DNA of 64,000 bases from Erythrobacter sp. NAP1. Its GTDB lineage: Bacteria > Pseudomonadota > Alphaproteobacteria > Sphingomonadales > Sphingomonadaceae. Both the position numbers and the translations under genes were made by a program. The first letter of the stretch is position 1. Each line of letters starts with the position of its first letter. Location: positions 372,001-436,000 of the forward strand of contig NZ_CH672390.1 in NCBI RefSeq assembly GCF_000152865.1, in the 5' to 3' direction. Below the pieces are notes generated by a model. The model saw only the letters and a program-made list of their open reading frames with translations. It did no database searches and was not told the origin of the DNA. Of the stretch, positions 20,151-29,013 are shown one piece after another.

Positions 20151-23100
20151 ATGATCCTCTCCCCCATTTCGCGCACCGCCCTGCTGGCGGGGGCAAGCTA
20201 TGCCGCCTTTGCCGGAGCGCCTCTTTCCGCAAGCGATGTCGATGCAGAGAATGACGCGCCCACTACCGCGCAGCAATCGGGTGACCAGTCTGGTTCTCAA
20301 CCGCAAGGCGAGCGCGAGTTGGGCGAGGATTTCGGCTCGGGCTCCGGCGAGATCGTGGTTTCGGGTCAGCGTCTTCGCGGCCAGCTCGACGTGGAGCAGG
20401 CGCCGCTTCTTGAACTCGATACCGACGCGATCGCAGCAGAAGGCGTCACCTCGATCGCCGATCTCATCACCCAGATCACCAACCAGACCGGCTCCGCGCG
20501 CGGACGGGGAGGAGGCGGGCGGCCCGTCATTCTCATCAACGGCATCCGCGTCGGCTCCTTCCGCGAATTTGCGAATTACCCGCCAGAAGCACTCGAACGC
20601 GTCGAGGTCTTCCCCGAAGAAACCGCGCAGCGTTTCGGCTTTCCGCCCGACCGCCGCGTTATCAACCTGATCCTCAAGGAGAACTACCGCAACGCCGAGG
20701 TTGAGTTTGAATTCGAGGGCCCGTCGCGGGGTGGCTATTACCAGCGCGAGCAGGAACTGGGCTTCCTCCAGATTGCTGACGGTGCGCGGATCAACTTCAC
20801 CTTCGAGGCATCGGACAACTCGATCCTGACGGAGGATGAACGTGACATCATCCAGACGCCCGGTTCGATATCTGACGTGGCGGGCGATCCCGATCAGGCC
20901 GAATTTCGCAGCCTCGTTGCAGATGCTCGCGGGCTTGAAGCGAATGTGAGCTACGCAAAGGCGCTGATCGACAGTGGAATCTCATTGTCGGCCAACGCGA
21001 ATTACAATCGCAGCGACCGGCGCTCTTTGAGGGGCCTCAATACGGTGAGGCTGACCGATGCGGACGGGAACAGTGCTCTCAGGACTTTCGGCGAGGAGAC
21101 GCCGCTTGAGCAGGTGACGGCGGAGGACTTCTTCAACGCTTCGGGATCGCTGACGAAACCGATCAATGCGTTTCGACTGACCACCACGTTCAATGCGGGA
21201 TATTCCGAAAACACTCAGGAGATCGACCGGCGCTTCGATACCAGCGAACTGCAGGCCCGCGCACTCGATGGAGGTCTGGCTATCGATGGCGCCCTGCCGG
21301 AGGCGGTCGACGCAGGGTTCGACATTGCGCGCCGCAGAGGCGTAAGCGCTGAAACCCTCACGACTGTGAGGGGACCGCTCGCTCAGTTGCCCGGTGGGGA
21401 GCTTCTTGCGACATTCGATGTCGCATACGACTGGTCGAATTTGCAGAGCTCCGATACGCGCGGCAGCCTCCCTGCCGACCTGACGCGGGGCGATCTCTCG
21501 ACCGGAATGAACCTCGTCATTCCGATCACCAGTCGCCGCAACGGTTTTGCAGATGCCTTGGGTAGCTTTACTCTCAACGGCCAGATCGGGGTCGACCGGC
21601 TTAGCGATTTCGGAACCTTGGGCGACTACACGCTTGGCCTGACCTGGGCGCCGTTCGACAATCTGGACCTGTCCGCAACTTACATCGTGCGCGAAGTTGC
21701 ACCTGGTCTGAGCGCTCTTGGCGCGCCCCAGGTCGAAAACCTCAATTCTCCAGTCTTTGACTTTACGAACGGCGAGACCGTGCTCGCGACCGTCATCACC
21801 GGTGGCAATCCCGACCTGCTTGCCGAGACACAGCGCGACTGGAAATTTGCGGCCAACTGGGAGCTTCCGTTCTGGTCCGGCACGCGCTTCACGGTCGAGT
21901 ATATCCGCAACCGCTCGGATGATGTGACCGCAGGCTTCCCGCAGATCACGCCCGAAATCGAAGCTGCGTTTCCGGGCCGAGTCGTGCGCGATGATGCTGG
22001 CCAGATCCTTTCGGTCGACCGACGCGCGGTGACCTTTGCCGAGACGCGGGCTGATCGTCTTCAGTTCAGCCTCTTCTTCCGCGGCAGCATCGGCGCTGGC
22101 CAAGAGCGCGGTGGGCCTCCCGGTGGCGGAGGCGGACCGCCTCGTGGGCGACCGCAGCAGGCATCGGGTTCGGGCGCTGGCGGACCTCCCGAAGGCGCTC
22201 GCGGTCCTGGTGGACGCGGCGGGCCCCCGAGTGCCGAGCAGCGTGAAGCCTTTATGCAGTTCCGGACACGCATTTGCGCCGATGACGGCCTCGAAGTGCT
22301 CACACGGCTGGCCGAGGCTGTGGCGAACGGCGAAGACCTTTCGACCATCGTCCCCGGTTTCGATGCGCAGCGATTTGCGCGTCTGCTCGACCGAGTACGC
22401 GGCGAGGATGGTGAGATCGACCCCGAACGCCTCGCCCGGGCGCGCGAGCGCATTTGCAGCTTCGATCCGGCGTCGATGGGACCGGGAGCGAGCGGCGGCG
22501 GCGGCGAGGGCGGTCCTCCCGGTGCTCCGGGTAGCGGACGCCGCGAAGGCTTTGCCGCGTTCCGAGCGATAGCCTGTGCCGAGGACGGAGCCGAACGGAT
22601 CAAGGCGCTGATCGCGCGCATCGATGCGGGCGAGGATGTCTCGGATGAACTTCCCGGCTTCGATCCGGCAATGGCCGGGCGCATGCTCGACCGTCTTCGT
22701 GACGAAGACGGCAACATCTCCGATGAACGCATAGCCGAACTGCGCGGACGTTTCTGCCAGGGCGGCGGCGCGCAGGGTGACAGCGGTCAGGGCGGCGGTG
22801 GTCCCGGTGCGCGCGGTGGAGGCGGTGGTCCTCCGGGCGGCTTCAACCCTCTTGCGCGGCGCAGCTTCCCCGGTTTCCGCTACTTCGTGTCGCTCAACCA
22901 CACGATCGAGCTTGAGAACGAGATCCTGATCGCACCCGGCCTTGCGCCGCTCGATCAGCTTGACGGTCAGGGCACGGGCGCATTCGGCCTGCCGCGCCAT
23001 TCCTCGCGGCTTGAGGCGGGCATCTTTGGCGGCGGTCTCGGTATGCGGCTTTCGGGACGTTACACGGGCTCGACACGCCTCGATGGCACGGGACAGCCAG

Positions 23101-23348
23101 GATCGGCGGACCTGTTCTTTGGCGACCTCGCAACCTTTGACCTGCGCGTGTTTGCCAACCTCGACGAGGTCTTCAAAAGCGAAAGCCCGGTGCTTAAGAA
23201 CCTGCGCATTTCCCTGCGCGCCGACAACGTCTTCGACGCGCAGCGGCAGGTGATCGACAGCAACGGCGAGACGCCGATCAACTTCCAGCCGTTCCTGATC
23301 GACCCCGTGGGCCGATTTGTCGGCATCGACATCCGGAAGTTGTTCTAG
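20151..23348 (+). CDS. TonB-dependent receptor with inserted Cys-module repeats and Gly/Pro-rich linkers
   Basis: 1065 residues from the ATG at 20151 (MILSPISRTALLAGASY, signal peptide to about residue 26); a frame from 19938 lacks a signal peptide. A plug-like domain (about 65-190: VILINGIRVGSFREF, ALERVEVFPEE) and a beta barrel follow, ending in VGIDIRKLF. Near residues 650-895 the barrel is interrupted by three Gly/Pro-rich stretches and two copies of a 75-residue helical module, each with two Cys 60 residues apart. The C-terminal barrel strands then resume. Substrate unknown. Divergent from infA across 244 bases. Confidence 0.88.
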   Translation: MILSPISRTALLAGASYAAFAGAPLSASDVDAENDAPTTAQQSGDQSGSQPQGERELGEDFGSGSGEIVVSGQRLRGQLDVEQAPLLELDTDAIAAEGVTSIADLITQITNQTGSARGRGGGGRPVILINGIRVGSFREFANYPPEALERVEVFPEETAQRFGFPPDRRVINLILKENYRNAEVEFEFEGPSRGGYYQREQELGFLQIADGARINFTFEASDNSILTEDERDIIQTPGSISDVAGDPDQAEFRSLVADARGLEANVSYAKALIDSGISLSANANYNRSDRRSLRGLNTVRLTDADGNSALRTFGEETPLEQVTAEDFFNASGSLTKPINAFRLTTTFNAGYSENTQEIDRRFDTSELQARALDGGLAIDGALPEAVDAGFDIARRRGVSAETLTTVRGPLAQLPGGELLATFDVAYDWSNLQSSDTRGSLPADLTRGDLSTGMNLVIPITSRRNGFADALGSFTLNGQIGVDRLSDFGTLGDYTLGLTWAPFDNLDLSATYIVREVAPGLSALGAPQVENLNSPVFDFTNGETVLATVITGGNPDLLAETQRDWKFAANWELPFWSGTRFTVEYIRNRSDDVTAGFPQITPEIEAAFPGRVVRDDAGQILSVDRRAVTFAETRADRLQFSLFFRGSIGAGQERGGPPGGGGGPPRGRPQQASGSGAGGPPEGARGPGGRGGPPSAEQREAFMQFRTRICADDGLEVLTRLAEAVANGEDLSTIVPGFDAQRFARLLDRVRGEDGEIDPERLARARERICSFDPASMGPGASGGGGEGGPPGAPGSGRREGFAAFRAIACAEDGAERIKALIARIDAGEDVSDELPGFDPAMAGRMLDRLRDEDGNISDERIAELRGRFCQGGGAQGDSGQGGGGPGARGGGGGPPGGFNPLARRSFPGFRYFVSLNHTIELENEILIAPGLAPLDQLDGQGTGAFGLPRHSSRLEAGIFGGGLGMRLSGRYTGSTRLDGTGQPGSADLFFGDLATFDLRVFANLDEVFKSESPVLKNLRISLRADNVFDAQRQVIDSNGETPINFQPFLIDPVGRFVGIDIRKLF
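22245..22468 (+). repeat. Cys-module repeat, copy 1 (inside the TonB receptor gene)
   Basis: Encodes about residues 699-773: EAFMQFRTRICADDG through LARARERICSFD. It has Cys709 and Cys769 and a middle segment DLSTIVPGFDAQRFARLLDR. It aligns without gaps to copy 2, which starts exactly 300 bases downstream. Confidence 0.85.
22545..22768 (+). repeat. Cys-module repeat, copy 2 (inside the TonB receptor gene)
   Basis: Encodes about residues 799-873: EGFAAFRAIACAEDG through IAELRGRFCQGG. It has Cys809 and Cys869 and a middle segment DVSDELPGFDPAMAGRMLDR matching copy 1. Gly/Pro-rich linkers flank it on both sides. Confidence 0.85.
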
Positions 23349-23373
23349 TCCAGCAACGCAGCGAGCCTTACGT

Positions 23374-24186
23374 TTAGTTCACGCTTAGCTTCGGAAACAT
23401 CCAGCGTTGGATAAGTGAGGGAGCAAAGGGCTTCCATCCGCCTTCATCCTGCGAAAGCCGGTCAGCCAGCGCGAGCATGACCGAGGGGTTCACGCCAAGG
23501 CCAAGATGGCTTGCGTGGACCACGATGTTCTCGCTTGGGTGATCGCCTTCTTCCTGCACGCTCGCGCGCCAGTGGACGACGCCATCGGTCTTGGTGAGGA
23601 TCGAAGTCGTTGGAACGGGCGGAGCGATGTGCAATTCGTCGAACTTGCCCTTCTGAATGACCTTCGGCTCGTTGCCATTGAGCAGTTCGAACAGGCGCTT
23701 GGCTGACGAATGGCCGCGATCGTTCGAAAGCGGGCTGCCCAGGCTTGCGACAAGGCGCACCTTTTCGGGATGCAGCTTCGCCAGTTCACGCGCCAGCACG
23801 CCGCCAAGGCTCCAGCCGATCAGCGAAACCTTACGGCCCGATGACTTGAAAAGCCGGGTCAGCTGGTTCTCCATCTTCATGACGGTCGCTTCGTTGACGC
23901 GCACATTGCGGCCCGATTCCCAGCCATGTGCGTCGTAATTGAGCTCGGTGAAGAGCCGGCGCATCGGGACGGTCGAGCGGTTCGAGGCCATGAAGCCGGG
24001 CAGGAACATCACCGAATGCCCATCGCCGCGTGGCAGCATCCGCATGGCGGGAAGCGCGGCGTAGAAAGCGGCGAATTCGCCCATCGCGCGGCCTTCGGTC
24101 AGGGTCCAGAGCCGGTTGGGCGGCTGGGCTACCCGTGCCTGAGGACCTCCGGAAAAACCGGATTGGCTGGGGGCGATGCTCGCCAT
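23374..24186 (-). CDS. Alpha/beta hydrolase, lipase-like
   Basis: 270 residues. The nucleophile elbow is GWSLGG (Ser about residue 125), preceded by FLPGFMASNRS (oxyanion region). The catalytic His is likely in HASHLGLGVNPS, as in triacylglycerol-lipase-like hydrolases. No clear signal peptide. The ATG at 24186 follows GGAGAG by six bases. It lies 83 bases downstream of the wax ester synthase/DGAT gene on the same strand, so the pair may make and turn over neutral lipids (inference). Confidence 0.82.
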   Translation of the reverse strand: MASIAPSQSGFSGGPQARVAQPPNRLWTLTEGRAMGEFAAFYAALPAMRMLPRGDGHSVMFLPGFMASNRSTVPMRRLFTELNYDAHGWESGRNVRVNEATVMKMENQLTRLFKSSGRKVSLIGWSLGGVLARELAKLHPEKVRLVASLGSPLSNDRGHSSAKRLFELLNGNEPKVIQKGKFDELHIAPPVPTTSILTKTDGVVHWRASVQEEGDHPSENIVVHASHLGLGVNPSVMLALADRLSQDEGGWKPFAPSLIQRWMFPKLSVN

Positions 24187-24269
24187 ATGTTCTCTCCTGC
24201 TTGTGCGCCCTTGTGCTTTTATGCGGTACGCACTCGTTATTGTTATGATCCCGCGAAAACTTGATATTC

Positions 24270-25991
24270 CTATTTGGCCGGTTTGCTCTCGATCTTTTTG
24301 GTCGTGGCCTTTGGCTTGCGTTTGGCAGGCTTCGCCGCCGACGAGGTCGTAGTTGCCTTCTTGGCTGGTGCCTTCTTCGCTGGCGCCTTTTTTGCCGGTG
24401 CTGCGCGCGTGGTCTTGCGTGCCGCCGGTTTCGCAGCCGTCTTGCGTGCGGGGGCCTTTGCCTTCGGAGCCGCGTCCAGCGCCTTTGCCGCTGCCAGCAT
24501 GTCGTCAAAGCTGTCCTGAATGCACTGCGAGTAGAATTCCGGGTCGGGCAGGATGTCACGGCAGGCGGTGAAGCTGATGTAGGCCTCGTCGACATAGGAC
24601 TGCACGACATGCGCGAGTCCGAGGCCGTCGGTGAGGCAGATGAGCGAGAGCGCCATGCTCTCCATCCGCGCACCGCTCGAATAGATGTGGACCGGCGGGC
24701 CGGGAACATTCGTGACGACCGTGTTGAACGGCATCGCCACCTTGTGAGCGAGGCTCACGCGGCTGAACAATTGCGCGCCCAGTGCCATGTAGAGTAGCGG
24801 ATTGACCTTGCTCACCTCGGTCATGGTGCGCGCTCCCAGCGCGTTGGTCATCGCCTTGGAATTGCTGGTCTGCTTGAAGACGTATTGGAGCCGTTCCTTG
24901 GGATCGGCAATATGCGATCCAAGCGGCGCGATCATCGCTGCGACCTGATTGCCCATATCGCCCTTCTCGTCGGTCGAGCGGACCGAGATCGGCGCCATCG
25001 CCGTCATCGTCGATTTGGGCAGGTCGTTCTTGGCGGTGAGGTATTTGTTAAGCGCCCCGCCCACGACCGCGAGCGCAACGTCGTTGACCTTGGCGTCTGG
25101 CAGAAGCGCGCGGATCGACTTGAACTCGGCGAGATCGAAAGTGCGCCCTTCGACCACGCGGTGCGGTGAAATGGTCTTGTTGAAGCGCGTGCGCGGGGGG
25201 ACAAAATCGCTGGTGAGCTGGAAATCGCGCGTCACCAGACCCTTGATTGCGCTCGCGACGCCCGGGACGGCTTGTGCAGCGACCTGCGCCTGCTTCAATG
25301 GGTTGAGCAGCGCGTTGAAATAGCTCTTGCCAAGCAGTTCGACCGGGCCGGGGATTTTCTCTGGCTTCCAGTCGTCGGGCTTGTTCGGGGGCGTTGTCGT
25401 GGGCGTCGTGGTGTGCGTTGCCTCCATCAGGTCGATCCCGCTCATCCCGTCGATCGCGGCATGATGGACCTTTGTGACGAAAGCGAAGCAACCCTTGGGA
25501 TAGCCGCGAACGTTGTCGAGCCCTTCGACCACGGTGAATTCCCAAGGCGGGCGGCTGAGATCGAGCGGGCGGGCGTGGATGCGCGCGGCCTGAATGCACA
25601 ACTGTCGCCAGTCGCCGGGCTTGGGCAGGGCGACGTGACGGACGTGGTACTCAAGGTCGAAATTGGGATCCTCGACCCAGTATGGATAGTCGAGGTCGAA
25701 CGGCACGCGGACCAACCGTTGACGCATGGTGGTCGACAGCTGCAGCCGGTTCTCGATGAAGCTCAATATGTCTTTGAAGCGGACGAAGCCGCCGGGCGCG
25801 GTTTCTGGATTGTAGATGAGCACGCTGCCGATATGCATCGGCGAATTTGGTGATTCCATCGCGACGAACGATGAATCCATACCCTGCAATTGACGCAAGC
25901 TGCCTCTCCGTTTCCTCGCACCCAAAGCGCGCGAGGGCTGTCCCATCCGGCTCTTTATCGAGCTCTTAGTCGATTGGTAGGCACGTTTCAT
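24270..25991 (-). CDS. Wax ester synthase/diacylglycerol acyltransferase with histone-H1-like tail
   Basis: 573 residues. The WS/DGAT domain begins LRQLQGMDSSFVAMESPNSP (about 32) and has the active-site motif HHAAIDG at residues 176-182, then NVPGPPVHIYSSG in the C-terminal half. It transfers acyl-CoA to fatty alcohols or diacylglycerol for storage lipid. The last 65 residues are Lys/Ala/Pro-rich, with PAKKAPAKKAPAKKA, like histone H1 or AlgP tails; unusual for this family. The ATG at 25991 has weak ribosome binding; ATG 25946 would skip 15 residues. Confidence 0.9.
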   Translation of the reverse strand: MKRAYQSTKSSIKSRMGQPSRALGARKRRGSLRQLQGMDSSFVAMESPNSPMHIGSVLIYNPETAPGGFVRFKDILSFIENRLQLSTTMRQRLVRVPFDLDYPYWVEDPNFDLEYHVRHVALPKPGDWRQLCIQAARIHARPLDLSRPPWEFTVVEGLDNVRGYPKGCFAFVTKVHHAAIDGMSGIDLMEATHTTTPTTTPPNKPDDWKPEKIPGPVELLGKSYFNALLNPLKQAQVAAQAVPGVASAIKGLVTRDFQLTSDFVPPRTRFNKTISPHRVVEGRTFDLAEFKSIRALLPDAKVNDVALAVVGGALNKYLTAKNDLPKSTMTAMAPISVRSTDEKGDMGNQVAAMIAPLGSHIADPKERLQYVFKQTSNSKAMTNALGARTMTEVSKVNPLLYMALGAQLFSRVSLAHKVAMPFNTVVTNVPGPPVHIYSSGARMESMALSLICLTDGLGLAHVVQSYVDEAYISFTACRDILPDPEFYSQCIQDSFDDMLAAAKALDAAPKAKAPARKTAAKPAARKTTRAAPAKKAPAKKAPAKKATTTSSAAKPAKRKPKATTKKIESKPAK

Positions 25992-26048
25992 CTGCGTGAC
26001 AACCTTACGCGCCCGTGAAGTGGCGCAGTTGTCACAATCTGTGTAACT

Positions 26049-27227
26049 TTATTGCGTCGCAATGCTTTCGCCTGCGGCCACTCCGCTCGCCCAGGCCCAC
26101 TGGAAGTTGTAGCCGCCCAGCCACCCCGTCACATCGACCGCTTCGCCGATGGCGTAGAGGCCGGGGACTTTCTTCGCTTCCATCGTCTTGCTCGACAATT
26201 CGGACGTCGAGATGCCGCCGATGGTCACTTCTGCCTTGGCAAAACCCTCGGTGCCGGTGGGGGAAAAGCGCCAGTCGCCAAGCTGAGTGCCTGCCTTGCG
26301 CAGTTCCTTGTCCGAGACATTGCCAAGCTCGCGCTCGATGCCGAGGCGGTCTGCCAATGCGTCAGCAAGCCTGTCCGGGAGATGCTCCCGCAGCACGCTT
26401 TTGAGGCTTGCACGCGGGCGGTCGCGCTTGAGTTCGATCAGCCACTCGGCATCGGCTTGCGGAAGAAACTTGATGCCGACTTCCTCGCCGTGACGCCAAT
26501 AGGACGAAACTTGCAGGATCGCCGGGCCTGACAGCCCCTTGTGCGTGAAAAGCGCGGCTTCATCGAAGGCGGTCTTGCCCGCGCGTGCCTGAACCGGCGC
26601 AGAAACGCCCGACAATTCTCGAAACAGCACGTCGTCTCCCCCCAGTGTCAGCGGGACGAGAGCAGGGCGCGGCTCAACCACCTTGAGACCGAACTGGCGC
26701 GCGAGGTCGTAGGCAAAGCCGGTAGCGCCCATCTTGGGGATCGAGGGGCCACCAGTTGCGATAACGAGGGCAGGAGCGGCGTAGCTTTCGCCCGATGCTG
26801 ATACAGCGAAATCTTCACCGTCCTTCACAACCGCGCTCACGTCTGCGTTGCAGATAACGTCGACGCTCTCGGGACATTCATCGAGAAGCATCTGCACGAT
26901 CTGATTGGCCGATCCGTCGCAGAACAGCTGACCCAGCGTCTTTTCGTGCCATGCGATCCCGTGAGCATCGACGAGGTCGATGAAGTCCTGCGGCGTGTAT
27001 CGTGCCAACGCAGACTTGGCGAAATGCGGGTTGGCTGAGAGATAGTTCGCAGGGCCTGCGTCGACATTGGTGAAGTTGCAGCGCCCGCCGCCAGAGATCA
27101 GGATTTTCTTACCGGGCCGGTCCGCCTTCTCAAGCACCGCGACACGCTTGCCATGCTGCCCGGCTCTTGCCGCGCACATCAGGCCGGCTGCGCCTGCGCC
27201 TAGGATTATGACGTCATAATGCTTCAC
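26049..27227 (-). CDS. FAD-dependent flavoprotein, HI0933/BaiN family
   Basis: About 392 residues. The Rossmann motif DVIILGAGAAGLMCAARAG lies at the start and SGGGRCNFTN just after, the HI0933/YhiN signature, and the end is YNFQWAWASGVAAGESIA. Related proteins are uncharacterised or reduce bile acid-like enones (BaiN). Start uncertain: GTG 27227 gives MKHYDVIILG, typical for the family; GTG 27233 and TTG 27263 are alternatives. Divergence from neighbours is not seen: it follows the peroxidase on the same strand, with 120 bases between. Confidence 0.88.
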   Translation of the reverse strand: MKHYDVIILGAGAAGLMCAARAGQHGKRVAVLEKADRPGKKILISGGGRCNFTNVDAGPANYLSANPHFAKSALARYTPQDFIDLVDAHGIAWHEKTLGQLFCDGSANQIVQMLLDECPESVDVICNADVSAVVKDGEDFAVSASGESYAAPALVIATGGPSIPKMGATGFAYDLARQFGLKVVEPRPALVPLTLGGDDVLFRELSGVSAPVQARAGKTAFDEAALFTHKGLSGPAILQVSSYWRHGEEVGIKFLPQADAEWLIELKRDRPRASLKSVLREHLPDRLADALADRLGIERELGNVSDKELRKAGTQLGDWRFSPTGTEGFAKAEVTIGGISTSELSSKTMEAKKVPGLYAIGEAVDVTGWLGGYNFQWAWASGVAAGESIATQ

Positions 27228-27348
27228 CGCCACGCCCGTAGGCGCGCCAGCCGCGCTTGCCAATTGTCGTTATTGCACGAGCTTGCGGTATGAGGGGAAG
27301 CCGACGCACCGGGGTTTGGCGCCGACCTCCCCTCTCCCGGGACAATGG

Positions 27349-28797
27349 TCAGACCGCAGGCAGTGCGGGCTGAGCAACTGTGACAAGCTTGCCGAGCGTG
27401 TTCCATTCCTCGCGCGGGGACCAGTTGCGGTTCGCGCCAAGATAAGAGTGCTCATCAAGCTCGAGCAGGCCGATGATGACTTCGGCAACGATTGTCGCGC
27501 CCACGGGGCCGAGCGCTTCGCCTTCCTTGTCGCTGCCATTCACCTCTGCCCGGCCGATCACTTCGGCTTCGGCGAGGAGGTAGAGCCACAGCGGGATACC
27601 ATCGGCGCCAAGGTCGCCGTTCACCTTCTCGACTTTCTTGATCACCTTCTTGATCGTCGCCTCGTCGCATCCGATCGCATCGGCAATCTTCTCACCTCCG
27701 GGAAGGAGGAAGGTGTTGCCGCGAAGCAGATTGCGCGTTGCGAGCGAGTTCTCGGCAGGGGGCGCGATGAAGGGCAGGGCAAGTAGGTCGCCTGCAAGCT
27801 TCGTGTCGAGCTTCTGCGCGCGTTCGACCTGGCGGTTCTCCGGCGTGAAGAGCAGCTCGTGCCAGTCGACCACCGCCCTTGGATCGCCAACCGCGTCGAA
27901 GCCCTGACCGAGCAGCGAACCGAACAGTTCAAGCGCGCTCTCGCCCTTGCGGGTCTGGACCTTCATTGGGATCATCGAGTGGCCGAAGCGATAAGCGGCG
28001 ACCGAAAACTCGACCGGGATGAAGGGTACCGGGCCGCAATAATGCTTGCGCCCGCAGCCGAGGATCTTCTCGACTACCGGAATGCCGCACATCGCGGTCA
28101 GGAAGTCATTCACCAGCGCCCACTGGTAATGCCAGGTCGTCTCCTCGCGAGAGGCTTCGTAGAGCTCGTGACCCTCAAGGCCCGTTTCGCCATGGATCGT
28201 ATCGGCGACGTGGTTATGGAAGCGGATGATCGCCAGCTGGATCTGGCTGATGATCCGGTTCTCGTCATTGCGCGGGTCGCCGATGATCGCCCGGCCATTT
28301 GGGGCGCGAAGGAGATCGTGTTCGGCAAGGCCCGCCTGACCCGGATTATCGGCTCCGGTCAGCAGCTTTACGCCGCCAAACGGTCCGCCTTGTTCGAACA
28401 GGTAAGGCTGCGCCTCGGGGCCGAGGCCGTAGATGCAGTCGAGGTCGAGCGTCGGGGTCCGCACATTGGCAATTTCGCCCGGATTGTCGACGACGCTGTC
28501 GAACGTGGTGCTCGCATCCAGAGTGATATCGTGATCAACAAACTGGCCGAAGAAGATCATGCCGACCGGCACGGTGTCGGTGCGGTCGTTCTTTGCGCCG
28601 CCATCCATCGGGCCGCCCTTTGCGCCGATAGCGGAAAGAATGTTCGGGTTTGTGTAGGCCGGGCTGAGCTTGGGGAACATCCGACCGAACCGGTCGTCCC
28701 GCTGCTCTCCTTCGTTTTCGTGGCCGTATTTCTTTACGTTGCAATAGGGGCTGAGGCCCTCGAGGGGCTTCATCCCGTGGTGTTCTTGACCAGCCAT
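27349..28797 (-). CDS. Animal-type heme peroxidase family protein
   Basis: 482 residues, no signal peptide. The distal His is in FFGQFVDHDIT (about residue 90), and the proximal His is probably in AAYRFGHSMIP (about 283). Both motifs are typical of bacterial members of the peroxinectin/myeloperoxidase superfamily. The domain fills the protein. Role unknown; it may catalyse peroxide-dependent oxidation in the cytoplasm or after non-classical export. The ATG at 28797 is followed by HHGMKPLEG; the gene begins divergently from uvrC. Confidence 0.88.
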   Translation of the reverse strand: MAGQEHHGMKPLEGLSPYCNVKKYGHENEGEQRDDRFGRMFPKLSPAYTNPNILSAIGAKGGPMDGGAKNDRTDTVPVGMIFFGQFVDHDITLDASTTFDSVVDNPGEIANVRTPTLDLDCIYGLGPEAQPYLFEQGGPFGGVKLLTGADNPGQAGLAEHDLLRAPNGRAIIGDPRNDENRIISQIQLAIIRFHNHVADTIHGETGLEGHELYEASREETTWHYQWALVNDFLTAMCGIPVVEKILGCGRKHYCGPVPFIPVEFSVAAYRFGHSMIPMKVQTRKGESALELFGSLLGQGFDAVGDPRAVVDWHELLFTPENRQVERAQKLDTKLAGDLLALPFIAPPAENSLATRNLLRGNTFLLPGGEKIADAIGCDEATIKKVIKKVEKVNGDLGADGIPLWLYLLAEAEVIGRAEVNGSDKEGEALGPVGATIVAEVIIGLLELDEHSYLGANRNWSPREEWNTLGKLVTVAQPALPAV

Positions 28798-29013
28798 TTA
28801 TTTGCCTCCTGTTAGTTAAACAAAGGCAACCCGTCAGATTTATTTTGTCATGGGAATATGAATAGCCCCGAATTGTTCTATTGGACTCATCCGACATTCG
28901 GTGAAAACTGCGTTTTACTGTGCACTACGTGCGACGAAACTATCAAAGTGGATCGTGCATGAGCGTTTCGCAGTGGCTTTCATCGTCGAGGGAAGCACAC
29001 TATCTAGCTGGGC

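Noticed and set aside
20982..23000. 672-codon open frame on the minus strand
   Set aside because: Antisense of the TonB receptor with Arg/Ser-rich translation and no recognisable domain.
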